Part shown: in pieces, positions 1 through 9,088 of the stretch
Position numbering within the stretch: position 1 is the stretch's first letter
How the letters are laid out: every line of letters begins with the position of its first letter
Source: Vibrio pelagius
Lineage (GTDB): Bacteria > Pseudomonadota > Gammaproteobacteria > Enterobacterales > Vibrionaceae
Length of the DNA stretch: 64,000 bases
Direction of reading: 5' to 3'
NCBI RefSeq assembly: GCF_024347575.1
Contig: NZ_AP025504.1
Coordinates: forward strand, 744,001 to 808,000
The notes under the pieces: model-generated
The model's input: only the letters and a program-made list of their open reading frames with translations
The model's database searches: none
What the model was told of the DNA's origin: nothing
Position numbers and translations under genes: made by a program

Positions 1-317
1 AGGTAAATTTCAGCATTAAGGTAGTAGACAACCCCAAGTAAACACACACCCGTGATCCAAGTGAAGTAAGCTTCCCATTTAAACCAGTGAAGGTGTTCTG
101 GCATCTCTGGTGGCGCAAGCTTGTACTTTTCAAGGTGATAAATACCACCACCGTGAATCGCCCATAAGTCACCAGATAGACCTGTTTTGGGGTTTACTCG
201 ATTGAGGTTATTTTCAAGCCAGACAAAATAAAATGATGCGCCGATCCATGCGACACCAACGATCATGTGAATCCAGCGAATCGCCAAATTCAACCATTCT
301 GTAATATGCGGATCCAT
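1..317 (-). CDS. puuD: Urate hydroxylase PuuD, N-terminal part (cut by window edge)
   Basis: The first 105 codons of a membrane protein read leftward from the ATG at 317-315 and run off the left edge. The N-terminus (MDPHITEWLNLAIRWIHMIV, then GVAWIGASFYFVWLENNLN) and the later Trp-rich EMPEHLHWFKWEAYFTWITG are typical of PuuD, the membrane urate oxidase with a C-terminal cytochrome c domain that makes 5-hydroxyisourate. At least two membrane segments are visible; the cytochrome domain would lie outside the window. The gene begins 14 bp after allA ends, as the last visible member of the allantoin operon, which supports the assignment. Confidence 0.85.
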   Translation of the reverse strand, partial: MDPHITEWLNLAIRWIHMIVGVAWIGASFYFVWLENNLNRVNPKTGLSGDLWAIHGGGIYHLEKYKLAPPEMPEHLHWFKWEAYFTWITGVCLLGVVYYLNAEIY

Positions 318-331
318 AATAAACTCCTGTA

Positions 332-892
332 TCACAGCGCATTTTCAACGCGCTGCTCTTCCTTATTGTTGTCCGTAGGCAGATCTTCCAAGTGCAGTGC
401 CACAAGGTCGCTATCAAAATAAACCTCATCACAGTTATGGCCTTCACCGCCTCTATCCACAATCAAGAATTGGTCTTGATCGGTAAGCGCGAGAACGGGA
501 TGGTGCCACACACCTTTGTGATAGTTCACTCCTTGGCGGCCATTGCTGAGAAACGCTCGGCAGCTGGCTAATGTCGGATTATCGCCCTTTGGCGCGACAA
601 CAATTAAATAGGGTTGACCAAGTAATGGAACGAATGCCTGAGAGCCAAGTGGATGACGCTCTAACATCTCGATAGTCAATGGGTACTTCAGCGGAGTGGC
701 TTGGAAGATGCTGATGATGGCTTCTCCGCCTTGGTCTTGCACATCCGTTGCCGCAAGCTTGTGGTAGCGACGGGTTGACCCATTGTTGATCATGAAAAAA
801 TCACTGTTATCAGACTCGATAACATCGCCAAACTCAGCAAACGCTTGTTTGGTTAACGGTTCGATCACTAAACGACGTATTCCATTACTCAT
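332..892 (-). CDS. allA: Ureidoglycolate lyase AllA
   Basis: A 186-residue protein of the ureidoglycolate lyase family, a cupin-like fold that splits ureidoglycolate into glyoxylate and urea. Family features seen are the opening IEPLTKQAFAEFGDVIE, the middle IISIFQATPLKYPLTIEMLERHPLGSQAF, and the histidines of NYHKGVWHHPVLAL near residues 125-135. Length is slightly above the usual 160-170. An AAGGAAAAGAG stretch precedes the start. It lies 14 bp downstream of alc, whose product it consumes, so co-transcription is likely. The pathway release of urea here is by lyase rather than by ureidoglycolate amidohydrolase. Confidence 0.9.
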   Translation of the reverse strand: MSNGIRRLVIEPLTKQAFAEFGDVIESDNSDFFMINNGSTRRYHKLAATDVQDQGGEAIISIFQATPLKYPLTIEMLERHPLGSQAFVPLLGQPYLIVVAPKGDNPTLASCRAFLSNGRQGVNYHKGVWHHPVLALTDQDQFLIVDRGGEGHNCDEVYFDSDLVALHLEDLPTDNNKEEQRVENAL

Positions 893-906
893 GCTCTTTT
901 CCTTAC

Positions 907-1893
907 CTATTTCGCTTTAGTACCAAATAGACGTAAACGGCTGATACCGCCATCTGGGAAAATGTTGGCACGTACGTGTGTCACCGCACCAAGATCGTTC
1001 ACCTCGGAAATGAATTCATGAATATTGTGAGCAGACAGTTTTTGCGCCGGTAGAAGCTCACGCCAGAATAGACTTTGCGTCTCTACTTGGTCGTCGGTAC
1101 CGCCTTTCACATACGCCGCTTGAATTGAACAGCTGTCCGGGAAGTTGCCTTTAAAGTGCGCAGTATCAACAACAATACGCTCGATGTTACCCGGGTGGCC
1201 CAACGCAACAATCACCCAATCGTTACCCGGTGTACGGCGACGTGCTGTTTCCCAACCATCACCCATGTTTTCACCGCGGCCAGGGCCAAGAATGTTTGCT
1301 TTATTACCGTAGTGCTCATCACTACACGCCAGTGCGCGTCCGCCATGTTCAACCGCTGCAAGGTCAATTTGCTGTTGTGCGTCAATCGCATCCCAATCAA
1401 CACTAGGACGACCGAAAACGCGCAGACGAGCAACACCGCCGTCTGGATAAATGTTTAGACGCAGATGCGTAAATACTTGGTCACTTTCAATCTCTTCAAG
1501 ATGATGATGATCGCCTTGCAGAGCAATAGAAGGGAGGATCTCTTGCCACTCAGTAGAGTCTGTTGGCTCGCCTTGTGGTGAATAGCATGCATCAATCGAT
1601 GCAGAAGGCGGGAAGTTACCTGTGAAGAATGAAGTATCGATATCAACGCCCGCAATCGTGCCTGCTAGTCCAAGGCGAATCACACAGTAGTCATAACCTT
1701 CGCCACGCTTACGGCGACTTTCCCAACCGTCCATCCATTTACCGTTGTCATCGTATAGGTCATCTTTCCATACTGGCGCTGCGTGGCTGAGTAGGCGGCT
1801 TTTGTCGGCAAAGAAATCGTCCGTGGCGAAGATCGCTTCCGCACCGAGTTTTTCGTCTGCTAGATTTATATACTGTTCAAATTTATGGGTCAT
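907..1893 (-). CDS. alc: Allantoicase
   Basis: A 328-residue allantoicase, which hydrolyses allantoate to ureidoglycolate and urea. The protein is built of two related jelly-roll halves, and the duplication is visible: [20 protein letters not shown] and [13 protein letters not shown] in the first half correspond to [19 protein letters not shown] and [13 protein letters not shown] in the second, and VARLRVFG corresponds to ISRLRLFG. Length is normal for the family (about 330-350). It sits between uraD and allA in the same orientation and uses the allantoicase route instead of the AllC amidohydrolase route. Confidence 0.95.
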   Translation of the reverse strand: MTHKFEQYINLADEKLGAEAIFATDDFFADKSRLLSHAAPVWKDDLYDDNGKWMDGWESRRKRGEGYDYCVIRLGLAGTIAGVDIDTSFFTGNFPPSASIDACYSPQGEPTDSTEWQEILPSIALQGDHHHLEEIESDQVFTHLRLNIYPDGGVARLRVFGRPSVDWDAIDAQQQIDLAAVEHGGRALACSDEHYGNKANILGPGRGENMGDGWETARRRTPGNDWVIVALGHPGNIERIVVDTAHFKGNFPDSCSIQAAYVKGGTDDQVETQSLFWRELLPAQKLSAHNIHEFISEVNDLGAVTHVRANIFPDGGISRLRLFGTKAK

Positions 1894-2015
1894 GTCCGTG
1901 TAATCCTATGAAATTAATAAAGTAATAATAAAATGAGAACTTAATGATTCAGTGGCTGACTGCTCAGCGCCCGGCGCATTAAGTCGGTTCTGAAATAGCT
2001 GCTAACTCCGTTAAC

Positions 2016-2531
2016 CTACATATCCCAGAGACGAAACATTGCGATCTTGTTGATCTCTTGTATCGCCGTAGCAAACTCAGTTTCACTATCATTTCCTAAT
2101 CGCATCTCGAACGACTCAAGAATTTGGTAACGATTGGCTCCCTTTACCGCCATGATAAAAGGGAAGTTGAAGCGACTTTTGTAGCTGTTGTTGTAAGAAG
2201 TGAATTTTTCAAATTCTTCGGCGCTGCATTTATCGATGCCCGCCCCCGCTTGTTCCTTAGTAGACGACTCTGTGAGTTCGCCATTTACTGCTGCTCGACC
2301 GGCTAAGTCTGGGTGAGCATTGATCAAAGCCAACTGCTTGCCGTGGTCGGCTTGCAAAAGCGTGGATGCCATCTTCAAGTGAAGATTCTCAATATGATCA
2401 TCTTCTGCACTTAAACCTTGGTCATACACTGCTTCTGCCACCCAAGGGCTGTGCTCGTACACATCGGCAAAATGGGCGACAAATTCATCGCGATCCATTT
2501 TTGTGGGTTGGCATGATCGAAATACTGTCAC
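2016..2531 (-). CDS. uraD: OHCU decarboxylase UraD (GTG start)
   Basis: A 171-residue 2-oxo-4-hydroxy-4-carboxy-5-ureidoimidazoline decarboxylase, which gives (S)-allantoin from the product of UraH. Family marks are FVAHFADVYEHSPWVAEA near the N-terminus, LINAHPDLAGRAA with the catalytic His in the HPDL motif, and NSYKSRFNFPFIMAVKG. The start is the GTG at 2531-2529: it has AGGAGG six bases upstream. An ATG further upstream is open but would overlap puuE and add a 42-residue basic tail foreign to the family. It follows puuE after a 76-bp gap and precedes alc. Confidence 0.9.
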   Translation of the reverse strand: MTVFRSCQPTKMDRDEFVAHFADVYEHSPWVAEAVYDQGLSAEDDHIENLHLKMASTLLQADHGKQLALINAHPDLAGRAAVNGELTESSTKEQAGAGIDKCSAEEFEKFTSYNNSYKSRFNFPFIMAVKGANRYQILESFEMRLGNDSETEFATAIQEINKIAMFRLWDM

Positions 2532-2607
2532 TGTTAGCCTCCTTGCTATTGCTCTCTTTGCTTGTGTTGTTTTTATCGTTGTGAGTTGTAACTGCTTTCC
2601 TAGTCCA

Positions 2608-3522
2608 CTATCCCGCTTTATACGGATGGTGTTCATGCCAGTGATTGGCAATATCAATACGGCGACATAGCCACACGTTGTCGTGTTGTTTTACGTAATC
2701 TAGAAAACGTCTCAGTGCCATGATTCGACCCGGACGCCCAACCAATCGACAGTGAAGCCCAACCGACATCATTTTCGGTGCGGTTTCACCTTCCATATAA
2801 AGAGCATCAAAGGTGTCTTTTAAGTATTGGAAAAACTGTTCACCAGAATTAAAGCCCTGCGCTGTCGAAAAGCGCATATCGTTCACATCTAGGGTGTAAG
2901 GGATTACCAGTTGAGGGCGACCAGTCTCGGTATGCCAGTATGGTAGATCGTCATCGTAGGCATCAGAGTCGTACAAAAAACCGCCCTCTTCTGCGACAAG
3001 TCGGCGCGTATTTGGACCCGTTCGACCTGTGTACCAACCGAGTGGACGTTGGCCTGTCACTTGCTGGATGATCTCTATCGCTTTCACCATGTGGTCGCGC
3101 TCTTCAGACTCATCAATGTATTGATAGTCAATCCAGCGGTAGCCGTGGCTACAAATCTCATGGCCCGCTTCCATCATCGCTTTGGCGACATCTGGGTGAC
3201 GTTCGATAGCCATAGCGACAGCAAAAACAGTTAGAGGGATTTCATATTCATCAAATAGGCGAAGTACGCGCCACACTCCAGCTCGACTACCATACTCGTA
3301 GATCGATTCCATACTGATGTGACGTTCACCTTTGATCGGTTGTGCTGATGGGATCTCTGAGAGAAATGCTTCTGACTCATCATCACCATGCAATAGACAA
3401 CGTTCGCCGCCTTCTTCGTAGTTCAATACAAAGGAGACCGCGACACGCGCATTACCCGGCCATTGAGGATTTGGAGGGGTAGCGCCATACCCGATCAAAT
3501 CTCTTGAATAATCCTTATTCAT
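2608..3522 (-). CDS. puuE: Allantoinase PuuE (polysaccharide deacetylase fold)
   Basis: A 304-residue cofactor-independent allantoinase of the PuuE family, related to polysaccharide deacetylases, that opens allantoin to allantoate. The opening DLIGYGATPPNPQWPGNARV, then VSFVLNYEEGGE, GHEICSHGYRWIDYQYIDE and LGWYTGRTGPNTRR are characteristic. It is unrelated to the amidohydrolase-type AllB. It is the first gene of the minus-strand run; the 398 bp upstream separates it from uraH and holds two GTATAC palindromes and a MarR-like box, so it is probably the promoter-proximal gene of the allantoin operon. Confidence 0.95.
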   Translation of the reverse strand: MNKDYSRDLIGYGATPPNPQWPGNARVAVSFVLNYEEGGERCLLHGDDESEAFLSEIPSAQPIKGERHISMESIYEYGSRAGVWRVLRLFDEYEIPLTVFAVAMAIERHPDVAKAMMEAGHEICSHGYRWIDYQYIDESEERDHMVKAIEIIQQVTGQRPLGWYTGRTGPNTRRLVAEEGGFLYDSDAYDDDLPYWHTETGRPQLVIPYTLDVNDMRFSTAQGFNSGEQFFQYLKDTFDALYMEGETAPKMMSVGLHCRLVGRPGRIMALRRFLDYVKQHDNVWLCRRIDIANHWHEHHPYKAG

Positions 3523-3616
3523 CCAAGTACTCCTAACATTAGTGTTTGGTTTAGTCGCTCACCCACAGTTTTCCTTTATGAGTTAGAAACCACGAGCAAC
3601 CTCACCCCATACACTC

Positions 3617-3628
3617 ATTGTATACAAT
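3617..3628. promoter_or_regulatory. GTATAC palindrome upstream of puuE
   Basis: ATTGTATACAAT is a perfect 12-bp palindrome. The same sequence recurs at 15168-15179 and close variants occur at 3799-3810 and 15421-15434, all between divergent purine/glyoxylate genes. The form suits a GntR/FCD-type dimer, but the protein is not identified in the window. Confidence 0.6.
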
Positions 3629-3632
3629 AATT

Positions 3633-3650
3633 TATCTTAATGTAAAGATT
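3633..3650. promoter_or_regulatory. MarR-type operator candidate upstream of puuE
   Basis: TATCTTAATGTAAAGATT is an 18-bp inverted repeat with one mismatch between half sites TATCTT and AAGAT(A). It nearly matches the perfect palindrome at 18365-18382 in the promoter of the MarR/DMT pair. Confidence 0.5.
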
Positions 3651-3798
3651 TCGTTATTAAAGTTAAATTAAGCAACACAAATCATTTAATAACAATAGCC
3701 TAAGTAATTATGGTGCAAGTTTTTATTGATTACGCACAGACTTGGTGCATCAAAAAATCGATTTAAAGTTAACATTTTTGCTACAATTGACTTTACTA

Positions 3799-3810
3799 AT
3801 TGTATACAGT
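3799..3810. promoter_or_regulatory. GTATAC palindrome upstream of uraH
   Basis: ATTGTATACAGT differs by one base from the perfect palindrome at 3617-3628. It lies 110 bp before the uraH start and probably binds the same regulator. Confidence 0.55.
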
Positions 3811-3920
3811 TCGTTCATAGTTAGTGCTGACAAAGTGAACAGGCTTTCAGTTTGTCAGGCAAAAAACCGCAGATGAAACACAGCATAAGGACAGGACGCG
3901 ACAACGCGCCGTGAAGGATT

Positions 3921-4274
3921 ATGGGAAGATTAACAACACACGTTTTAGATACCACCCACGGCCTACCTGGAGCAGAGATCAAGGTAGAGCTTTACAAGGT
4001 GAACGAAGACTCAACTGAAAAATTGGCAACGGTTATGACCAACTCCGACGGCAGGACAGATGCGCCGATTCTTGCTGGTAACAACTTCCTCCCAGGCAAG
4101 TATCAGTTGGTATTCTATGTGGCAGATTACTACAAAAGCAAAGGCGTCGAACTTGATGGCGTGCCCTTCTTAGACGATGTCGTGATTCGCTTCGGACTCG
4201 ATGATCCGAATGCGCATTATCACGTCCCTCTTTTAGTATCCCCTTACAGCTTCTCGACATATCGCGGAAGTTAA
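3921..4274 (+). CDS. uraH: 5-hydroxyisourate hydrolase UraH
   Basis: A 117-residue transthyretin-like hydrolase that opens 5-hydroxyisourate to OHCU. It has the family's N-terminal LTTHVLDTTHGLPG (with the active-site His), an Arg in the middle strand, HYHVPLLVSPYSFSTYRGS and the diagnostic C-terminal YRGS. No signal peptide is present, so it acts in the cytoplasm between PuuD and UraD. GTGAAGGATT directly before the ATG supplies the ribosome site. It diverges from puuE and leads the plus-strand genes into the two purine permeases. Confidence 0.95.
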   Translation: MGRLTTHVLDTTHGLPGAEIKVELYKVNEDSTEKLATVMTNSDGRTDAPILAGNNFLPGKYQLVFYVADYYKSKGVELDGVPFLDDVVIRFGLDDPNAHYHVPLLVSPYSFSTYRGS

Positions 4275-4329
4275 CCTCAAAAAACCGCGTATAAAGGAAT
4301 TTTAGCCGCACTTAATTTTTGCTGGGCCG

Positions 4330-4352
4330 TCGCTGACCACTACTGTCAGCGA
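4330..4352. repeat. Inverted repeat between uraH and the AzgA-like permease
   Basis: TCGCTGAC and GTCAGCGA form an 8-bp stem with a 7-base loop. No T-run follows, so it is not a standard terminator; it may be an RNA processing or partial attenuation structure. Confidence 0.35.
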
Positions 4353-4469
4353 GCTTGGTCAGGCTTGTTCGTGCCCAAAAAAGAGAAATCATCTTAAACA
4401 TATGAAACCTTAATATTGAAATCTCGCTGTATTCAATACATGGATCACAACATAAAAGGACTTGCTGAC

Positions 4470-5813
4470 ATGAGTGAGAGTAAAACTGAAATACTCAACC
4501 AAGATGCGAATAACGGAATTTTAGAGAAGTTTTTTAAAATTAAGGCCCACGGAAGCAGTGTAAAAAATGAATTGGTTGGTGGCGTGACCACTTTCGCAAC
4601 CATGGCTTACATTATCTTCGTTAACCCACAGATCATGGCGGCATCTGGCATGGATTCTGGCGCTGTGTTCGTTGCAACCTGTATTGGTGCAGCGATTGGC
4701 TGTCTGTTAATGGGACTGTTTGCTAACTGGCCGGTTGGCCTTGCGCCGGGTATGGGCCTCAACGCCTTCTTCTCGTTCACTGTGGTGAGTGAAATGGGTT
4801 ACAGCTGGGAGGTAGCGCTTGGGGCGGTATTTATCTCTGGTGTGCTATTTGTCGGGATGAGCTTCTACAAGGTTCGTCAATGGATTATAGAGAGCATTCC
4901 AGAGAGTTTACGTTACTCCATGACCGCTGGTGTTGGTCTATTCTTGGGTCTGATCGGTCTTAAAACAGCAGGTATTGTCGTCGAAAACCCAGCAACTTTG
5001 GTTTCGCTTGGTGATTTCACTAAGCCAGAAGCACTGCTCGCGGCTATCGCATTCCTTATCATCGCGGTGCTGAGTGAGCGTAAAGTCTTTGGTGCTGTAC
5101 TAATTGGTATTTTGAGTGTAACGCTTATCGGCATGATGTTAGGTCTAGTGCAATACAACGGCTTCTTCGCAGCGCCGCCAAGCTTAGCACCAACCTTTAT
5201 GGCAATGGACATCGCAGGCGCACTGAATGTCTCTATGATCAGCGTTATCTTAGCCTTCCTCTTTGTAAACATGTTCGACACCGCGGGTACTTTAATGGGT
5301 GTTGCAGAACGTGCACATCTAACCAACCCTGAAACGGGCAAGATTGAAGGTCTGAGCAAAGCGCTAAAAGCCGACAGTATTTCGAGTGTTGCCGGGGCTT
5401 GTGTGGGTTGTCCACCAGTAACCAGTTATGTCGAGAGTGCTGCAGGTGTGGCAGCAGGTGCTCGTACTGGCCTTTCTGCCATTGTGGTGGGCGCGCTGTT
5501 CCTAGCTGCGATCTTCCTATCGCCACTTGCTGGTATGATCCCGGCTTACGCAACGTCTGGCGCACTGATCTACGTAGCATTTGTGATGATGAGCAGCATG
5601 CAGCACGTTGATTGGAAAGATTTCACTAACGCTGCACCAGCGGCAATCACTGCGTTAATGATGCCACTCACATTTTCAATCGCAAATGGGATTGCGCTTG
5701 GCTTTATCACTTACACGGTATTAAAACTAGCAACCGGCAAAACCAAAGATGTCTCTATCTCGATGTACTTCTTAGCGGCTATCTTCATCGCTAAATTGGT
5801 GTTCATTGGTTAA
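4470..5813 (+). CDS. AzgA-like NCS2 purine permease (hypoxanthine/guanine/adenine type)
   Basis: A 447-residue polytopic transporter of the AzgA branch of NCS2. Characteristic segments are KNELVGGVTTFATMAYIIFV, NPQIMAASGMDSGAVFVATC, NWPVGLAPGMGLNAFFSF and the VTSYVESAAGVAAGARTGL loop. Proton symport of purine bases is known for this branch; the exact base cannot be read from the sequence. The ATG at 4470 is preceded by AAAAGGA at a 9-base distance; a TTG start at 4416 would add 18 residues without a better ribosome site. It lies between uraH and the NAT permease on one strand, suggesting purine import for catabolism. Confidence 0.88.
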   Translation: MSESKTEILNQDANNGILEKFFKIKAHGSSVKNELVGGVTTFATMAYIIFVNPQIMAASGMDSGAVFVATCIGAAIGCLLMGLFANWPVGLAPGMGLNAFFSFTVVSEMGYSWEVALGAVFISGVLFVGMSFYKVRQWIIESIPESLRYSMTAGVGLFLGLIGLKTAGIVVENPATLVSLGDFTKPEALLAAIAFLIIAVLSERKVFGAVLIGILSVTLIGMMLGLVQYNGFFAAPPSLAPTFMAMDIAGALNVSMISVILAFLFVNMFDTAGTLMGVAERAHLTNPETGKIEGLSKALKADSISSVAGACVGCPPVTSYVESAAGVAAGARTGLSAIVVGALFLAAIFLSPLAGMIPAYATSGALIYVAFVMMSSMQHVDWKDFTNAAPAAITALMMPLTFSIANGIALGFITYTVLKLATGKTKDVSISMYFLAAIFIAKLVFIG

Positions 5814-5854
5814 TTTTCGGCGCCTTAGTTAACCACCATTGAGTCACGCACCTT

Positions 5855-5887
5855 GAACGCTTGGTTTAATAATCAAGCCAAGCGTTC
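5855..5887. repeat. Inverted repeat downstream of the AzgA-like permease
   Basis: GAACGCTTGG and CCAAGCGTTC form a perfect 10-bp stem with a 13-base loop, 41 bp after the permease stop. The 3' side lacks a proper U-run, so termination is possible but not certain. Confidence 0.45.
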
Positions 5888-6042
5888 TAATCAAATGTTA
5901 AGAAAGCTAACTGTACGGAACCTACGACGTATTTAAACGCGTTACACCTCGTACTCCTTTTTTATGACCCTACGCAGTTTGTAGAAGTCATTATTTGACT
6001 GTCATTCGCTTGTGAACATAAAAACAAGCAGAGGAATATCAA

Positions 6043-7470
6043 ATGAAACTTCTGTATACCCTAAATGAAAGACCCCCTCATGGGCTCACCCTGCTACTTG
6101 CTCTGCAACATATGCTAGCCTCCATTGGCGGCATTGTTGCAGTACCACTGATTGTTGGCGCGTCCATTGGTTTGCCCAGCACTGAAATCGTCTCGCTCAT
6201 TAACGCGGCTTTGCTGGCATCGGGGATCGTCACCGTCGCCCAATGTCTTGGTTTTGGCCCAATTGGTATCCGTTTACCCGTAGTGATGGGCTCCAGCTTC
6301 GCCTTTCTCGGCGTCGCGATCTCTATTGGTAATGAAGGTGGCGTGAGTGCAATTATGGGCTCAGCCCTGATCGGCTCCTTCGTGGTGATTGCAGCCAGCT
6401 TTTACATGGATAAGGTAAGGAAACTGTTCCCTACCGTGGTAAGTGGTGTAGTGGTTACTCTTATCGGGCTAACCATTTTACCGGTTGCCATGAATTGGGT
6501 CGGAGATTCACCTGCCAACAGTGAACAGTTTGCCACGCTACCGAAACTCTTTTTAGCGCTGGTCTCTTTGGGCATTGTGGTTTGTGTCTCTGTTTACTGC
6601 AAAGGCGCAGTCGCTGCCTCCGCGATCGTGATCGGCCTTGCGGGCGGTTACATCGTGGCACTATCACTTGGCATGGTAAACCTAAACCAAATTAGCTCTG
6701 CTGCTTGGATTGGTGGTCCTGAACCTTTCAAATACGGCTTCACATTCTCAATGAGCGCCATCATTAGTATGAGCTTGGTGTACATCGTGGTTATTGCTGA
6801 AGCAACAGGTGACTTCATGGCGCTTGGCAACAACTGCCAAACCCAAGTCAGCGGTAAAGATCTAAAACGCGGTCTTCTGGGCGATGGGCTTGGTAGTACG
6901 CTTTCTTCAATTCTCACCGCTATGCCGCTCGCATCGTTCAGCCAGAATGTAGGTATCGTTGGTATCACTGGGGTTGCCAGTCGCTATGTGGTTGCTGCAA
7001 CAGGTGGTTTGCTGATCCTCGGTGGTCTGTTTCCGAAACTCGCGGCGATTGCCGTCACTATCCCTAAGCCAGTATTAGGGGGCGTGGGTTTTGTTATGTT
7101 CGGTATGATTGCCTACGCGGGTATTCGTATGTTGATAAAAGCTGCGGACACTAAACGAAACGCGCTAGTGATCTGTGTCGGTCTGGCTTCTGGGCTTGCG
7201 GTAACCTTCGAACCACGACTGCTACAGCACTTACCTCATGATTTAGCGAACTTCCTACACTCTGGCATTACGACCGGGACAATCATGACAGTTTTGCTGA
7301 ACCTGATTTTGCCTAAGTCGTCACGAGCTGAAGAGCAAGAAGCACTCGCCGAAAGCCAAGCTCAAGTAGAGCTAGAGATGCAAGAGCAAGCTGAAATGCG
7401 AGAACAGGAAAAGCACGCAGAACTACAGCAAAAAGAACAAACTGAAACAACAGAAGTTAAGGCAAACTAA
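6043..7470 (+). CDS. NAT/NCS2 permease for urate or xanthine, with Glu/Gln-rich tail
   Basis: A 475-residue nucleobase-ascorbate transporter. The NAT signature is seen as SQNVGIVGITGVASR around residue 305, and QHMLASIGGIVAVPLIVGAS, PVVMGSSFAFLGV and EATGDF match the UacT/XanP branch that carries urate and xanthine. About a dozen membrane segments end near residue 425. The last 45 residues are an unusual hydrophilic run of Glu and Gln (EEQEALAESQAQVELEMQEQ and onward). The start follows GAGG. Position beside urate-degrading genes favours urate or xanthine as substrate; this is inference. Confidence 0.88.
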   Translation: MKLLYTLNERPPHGLTLLLALQHMLASIGGIVAVPLIVGASIGLPSTEIVSLINAALLASGIVTVAQCLGFGPIGIRLPVVMGSSFAFLGVAISIGNEGGVSAIMGSALIGSFVVIAASFYMDKVRKLFPTVVSGVVVTLIGLTILPVAMNWVGDSPANSEQFATLPKLFLALVSLGIVVCVSVYCKGAVAASAIVIGLAGGYIVALSLGMVNLNQISSAAWIGGPEPFKYGFTFSMSAIISMSLVYIVVIAEATGDFMALGNNCQTQVSGKDLKRGLLGDGLGSTLSSILTAMPLASFSQNVGIVGITGVASRYVVAATGGLLILGGLFPKLAAIAVTIPKPVLGGVGFVMFGMIAYAGIRMLIKAADTKRNALVICVGLASGLAVTFEPRLLQHLPHDLANFLHSGITTGTIMTVLLNLILPKSSRAEEQEALAESQAQVELEMQEQAEMREQEKHAELQQKEQTETTEVKAN

Positions 7471-7657
7471 ACGCCTTAGATTGGCTAGTGGTTTCAGGCT
7501 TAACTGACTTAATGAGAAGTACGAACACTTACATCAGTTAAAGAAGCATACAGCAGTGGGTTGAGAAACGCGCTGCTTTATAAACCCTTATCGTTAACAA
7601 TACAAAACCAAAGACCCTCTTCCCTGAAAAGGCTGAGATGGCTAAGGACTATTATGA

Positions 7658-9019
7658 ATGGAAACCATCTGGATTAAGAATCCACTCGCAATTTACACTG
7701 GCACAAGTACCAATGCACAAGGCGGACTCGTCGTCAGAGGTAATACCATTGTCGAGTTAGTAGGCAAACATCAAGAACCAACTATCCCTGTCGACTACAG
7801 TGTTGATGCCTCGCGTCATGTTGTCACACCAGGGCTGATTAACGCCCACCATCACTTCTATCAAACTCTTACTCGTGCCTACCCTGGCGCGCTCAACAAA
7901 GAGCTTTTTCATTGGCTGAAAAGTTTGTACCCAGTTTGGGCAAACCTCGATGCCGAAATGATGAGCCTTGCCACTGAGCTGGCCTTGGTCGAACTGATGA
8001 TGTCTGGTTGCACCACGGCTTCCGACCACCATTACCTACTTCCTAACGGGCTTGAACACGCCATTGACTTGCAAGTCGAAGCTGCCGAAAAGCTCGGTGT
8101 TAGGGCTATCTTTACTCGCGGCTCAATGAGTTTAGGAGAAGATGAAGGTGGGCTACCTCCAAGGCACACCATCCAGACTGAGCAAACCATCATCGATGAT
8201 AGCCAGCGCTTGATCCGAGACTACCATCAGCGAGATGAAGGTGCGATGGTTCAAATTGCCCTTGCGCCGTGCTCACCATTCTCGGTCACCACAGATTTGA
8301 TGAAAGAGACAGCTCGAATTAGCGAGCGTGAAAACGTGATGATGCACACTCACCTATGCGAGACCCTAGATGAAGAAGATTTCTGTATTGAGAAGTTTGG
8401 ATTACGCCCGGTCGATTATCTCGAAGATGTGGGCTGGCTCAATGACCGAACTTGGTTAGCTCACGGTATCCACTTCAATCCGGAAGAGATAAAACGTTTA
8501 GGGGCGGCAGGCGTTGGTATCAGCCATTGTCCAACATCGAACATGATGCTTGCTTCAGGCATATGTAAGAACAACGACCTTGAAGCCGCTGGCGTGAAAG
8601 TCGGTCTCGGTGTTGATGGTTCGGCCTCGAATGATGGTTCGAATATGATTGCCGAAGTGCGAATGGCAATGTATCTACAAAGGCTGCAGTACGGCTCTGC
8701 CAATGTCTCGCACTTTGATGCACTTCGCTGGGCAACATCGGGGTCTGCACGTGCAATGGGCCGTACCGATATCGGTACTCTTGAGGTTGGCAAACAAGCC
8801 GATATCGCTATGTTCAAGCTTGATGATATTCGTTTCTCTGGCAGTCACGATCCGCTCGCCGCACTGCTTTTGTGTGGTGCCCAACAAGCAGACAAAGTAA
8901 TGATAGCCGGACAATGGCGTGTCAACGATGGCGTAGTGATAGGTGTCGATATGGAACATCTCATGCACCGCCACCACGCCGCCGCAATGAGGCTTGGTAA
9001 GCTGGCAATGAGTGCCTAA
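7658..9019 (+). CDS. 8-oxoguanine deaminase (amidohydrolase superfamily)
   Basis: A 453-residue amidohydrolase of the ATZ/TRZ type. INAHHHFYQTLTRAYPGA at residues 61-78 carries the first two metal-binding His (64 and 66) and closely resembles the characterised Pa0142-type 8-oxoguanine deaminases; MMHTHLCETLDEEDFC, LAHGIHF and LGVDGSASNDGSNM provide the remaining His and Asp ligands. The reaction converts 8-oxoguanine to urate and ammonia, which feeds PuuD directly. Guanine or related deaminase activity is the alternative. It is followed by a strong terminator and a MITE-like repeat, closing the plus-strand group. Confidence 0.82.
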   Translation: METIWIKNPLAIYTGTSTNAQGGLVVRGNTIVELVGKHQEPTIPVDYSVDASRHVVTPGLINAHHHFYQTLTRAYPGALNKELFHWLKSLYPVWANLDAEMMSLATELALVELMMSGCTTASDHHYLLPNGLEHAIDLQVEAAEKLGVRAIFTRGSMSLGEDEGGLPPRHTIQTEQTIIDDSQRLIRDYHQRDEGAMVQIALAPCSPFSVTTDLMKETARISERENVMMHTHLCETLDEEDFCIEKFGLRPVDYLEDVGWLNDRTWLAHGIHFNPEEIKRLGAAGVGISHCPTSNMMLASGICKNNDLEAAGVKVGLGVDGSASNDGSNMIAEVRMAMYLQRLQYGSANVSHFDALRWATSGSARAMGRTDIGTLEVGKQADIAMFKLDDIRFSGSHDPLAALLLCGAQQADKVMIAGQWRVNDGVVIGVDMEHLMHRHHAAAMRLGKLAMSA

Positions 9020-9046
9020 CCAAGTGTCGCTGCTATTACAAATTTG

Positions 9047-9073
9047 AGGCCTGCAATTGCAGGCCTTGTTTTT
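9047..9073 (+). terminator. Terminator after 8-oxoguanine deaminase
   Basis: AGGCCTGC, loop AATT and GCAGGCCT form a perfect 8-bp GC-rich stem followed by TGTTTTT. Confidence 0.85.
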
Positions 9074-9088
9074 GAATTGAAATAGATT

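Larger units (their letters stand above)
3523..3920. other. Divergent control region between puuE and uraH
   Basis: An AT-rich 398-bp gap without a credible gene. It carries two GTATAC-centred palindromes (3617-3628 and 3799-3810) and one MarR-like inverted repeat (3633-3650). The spacing places one GTATAC site and the MarR-like site about 100-130 bp before the puuE start and the other about 110 bp before the uraH start, fitting control of both directions. Confidence 0.6.

Noticed and set aside
2532..2657. Longer UraD starting inside puuE
   Set aside because: The extra 42 basic residues are foreign to the family and a GTG with AGGAGG upstream lies at the expected position.
4275..7657. Purine riboswitch upstream of the two permeases or the deaminase
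   Set aside because: The conserved junction sequences of purine riboswitch aptamers are not found in the three leaders.
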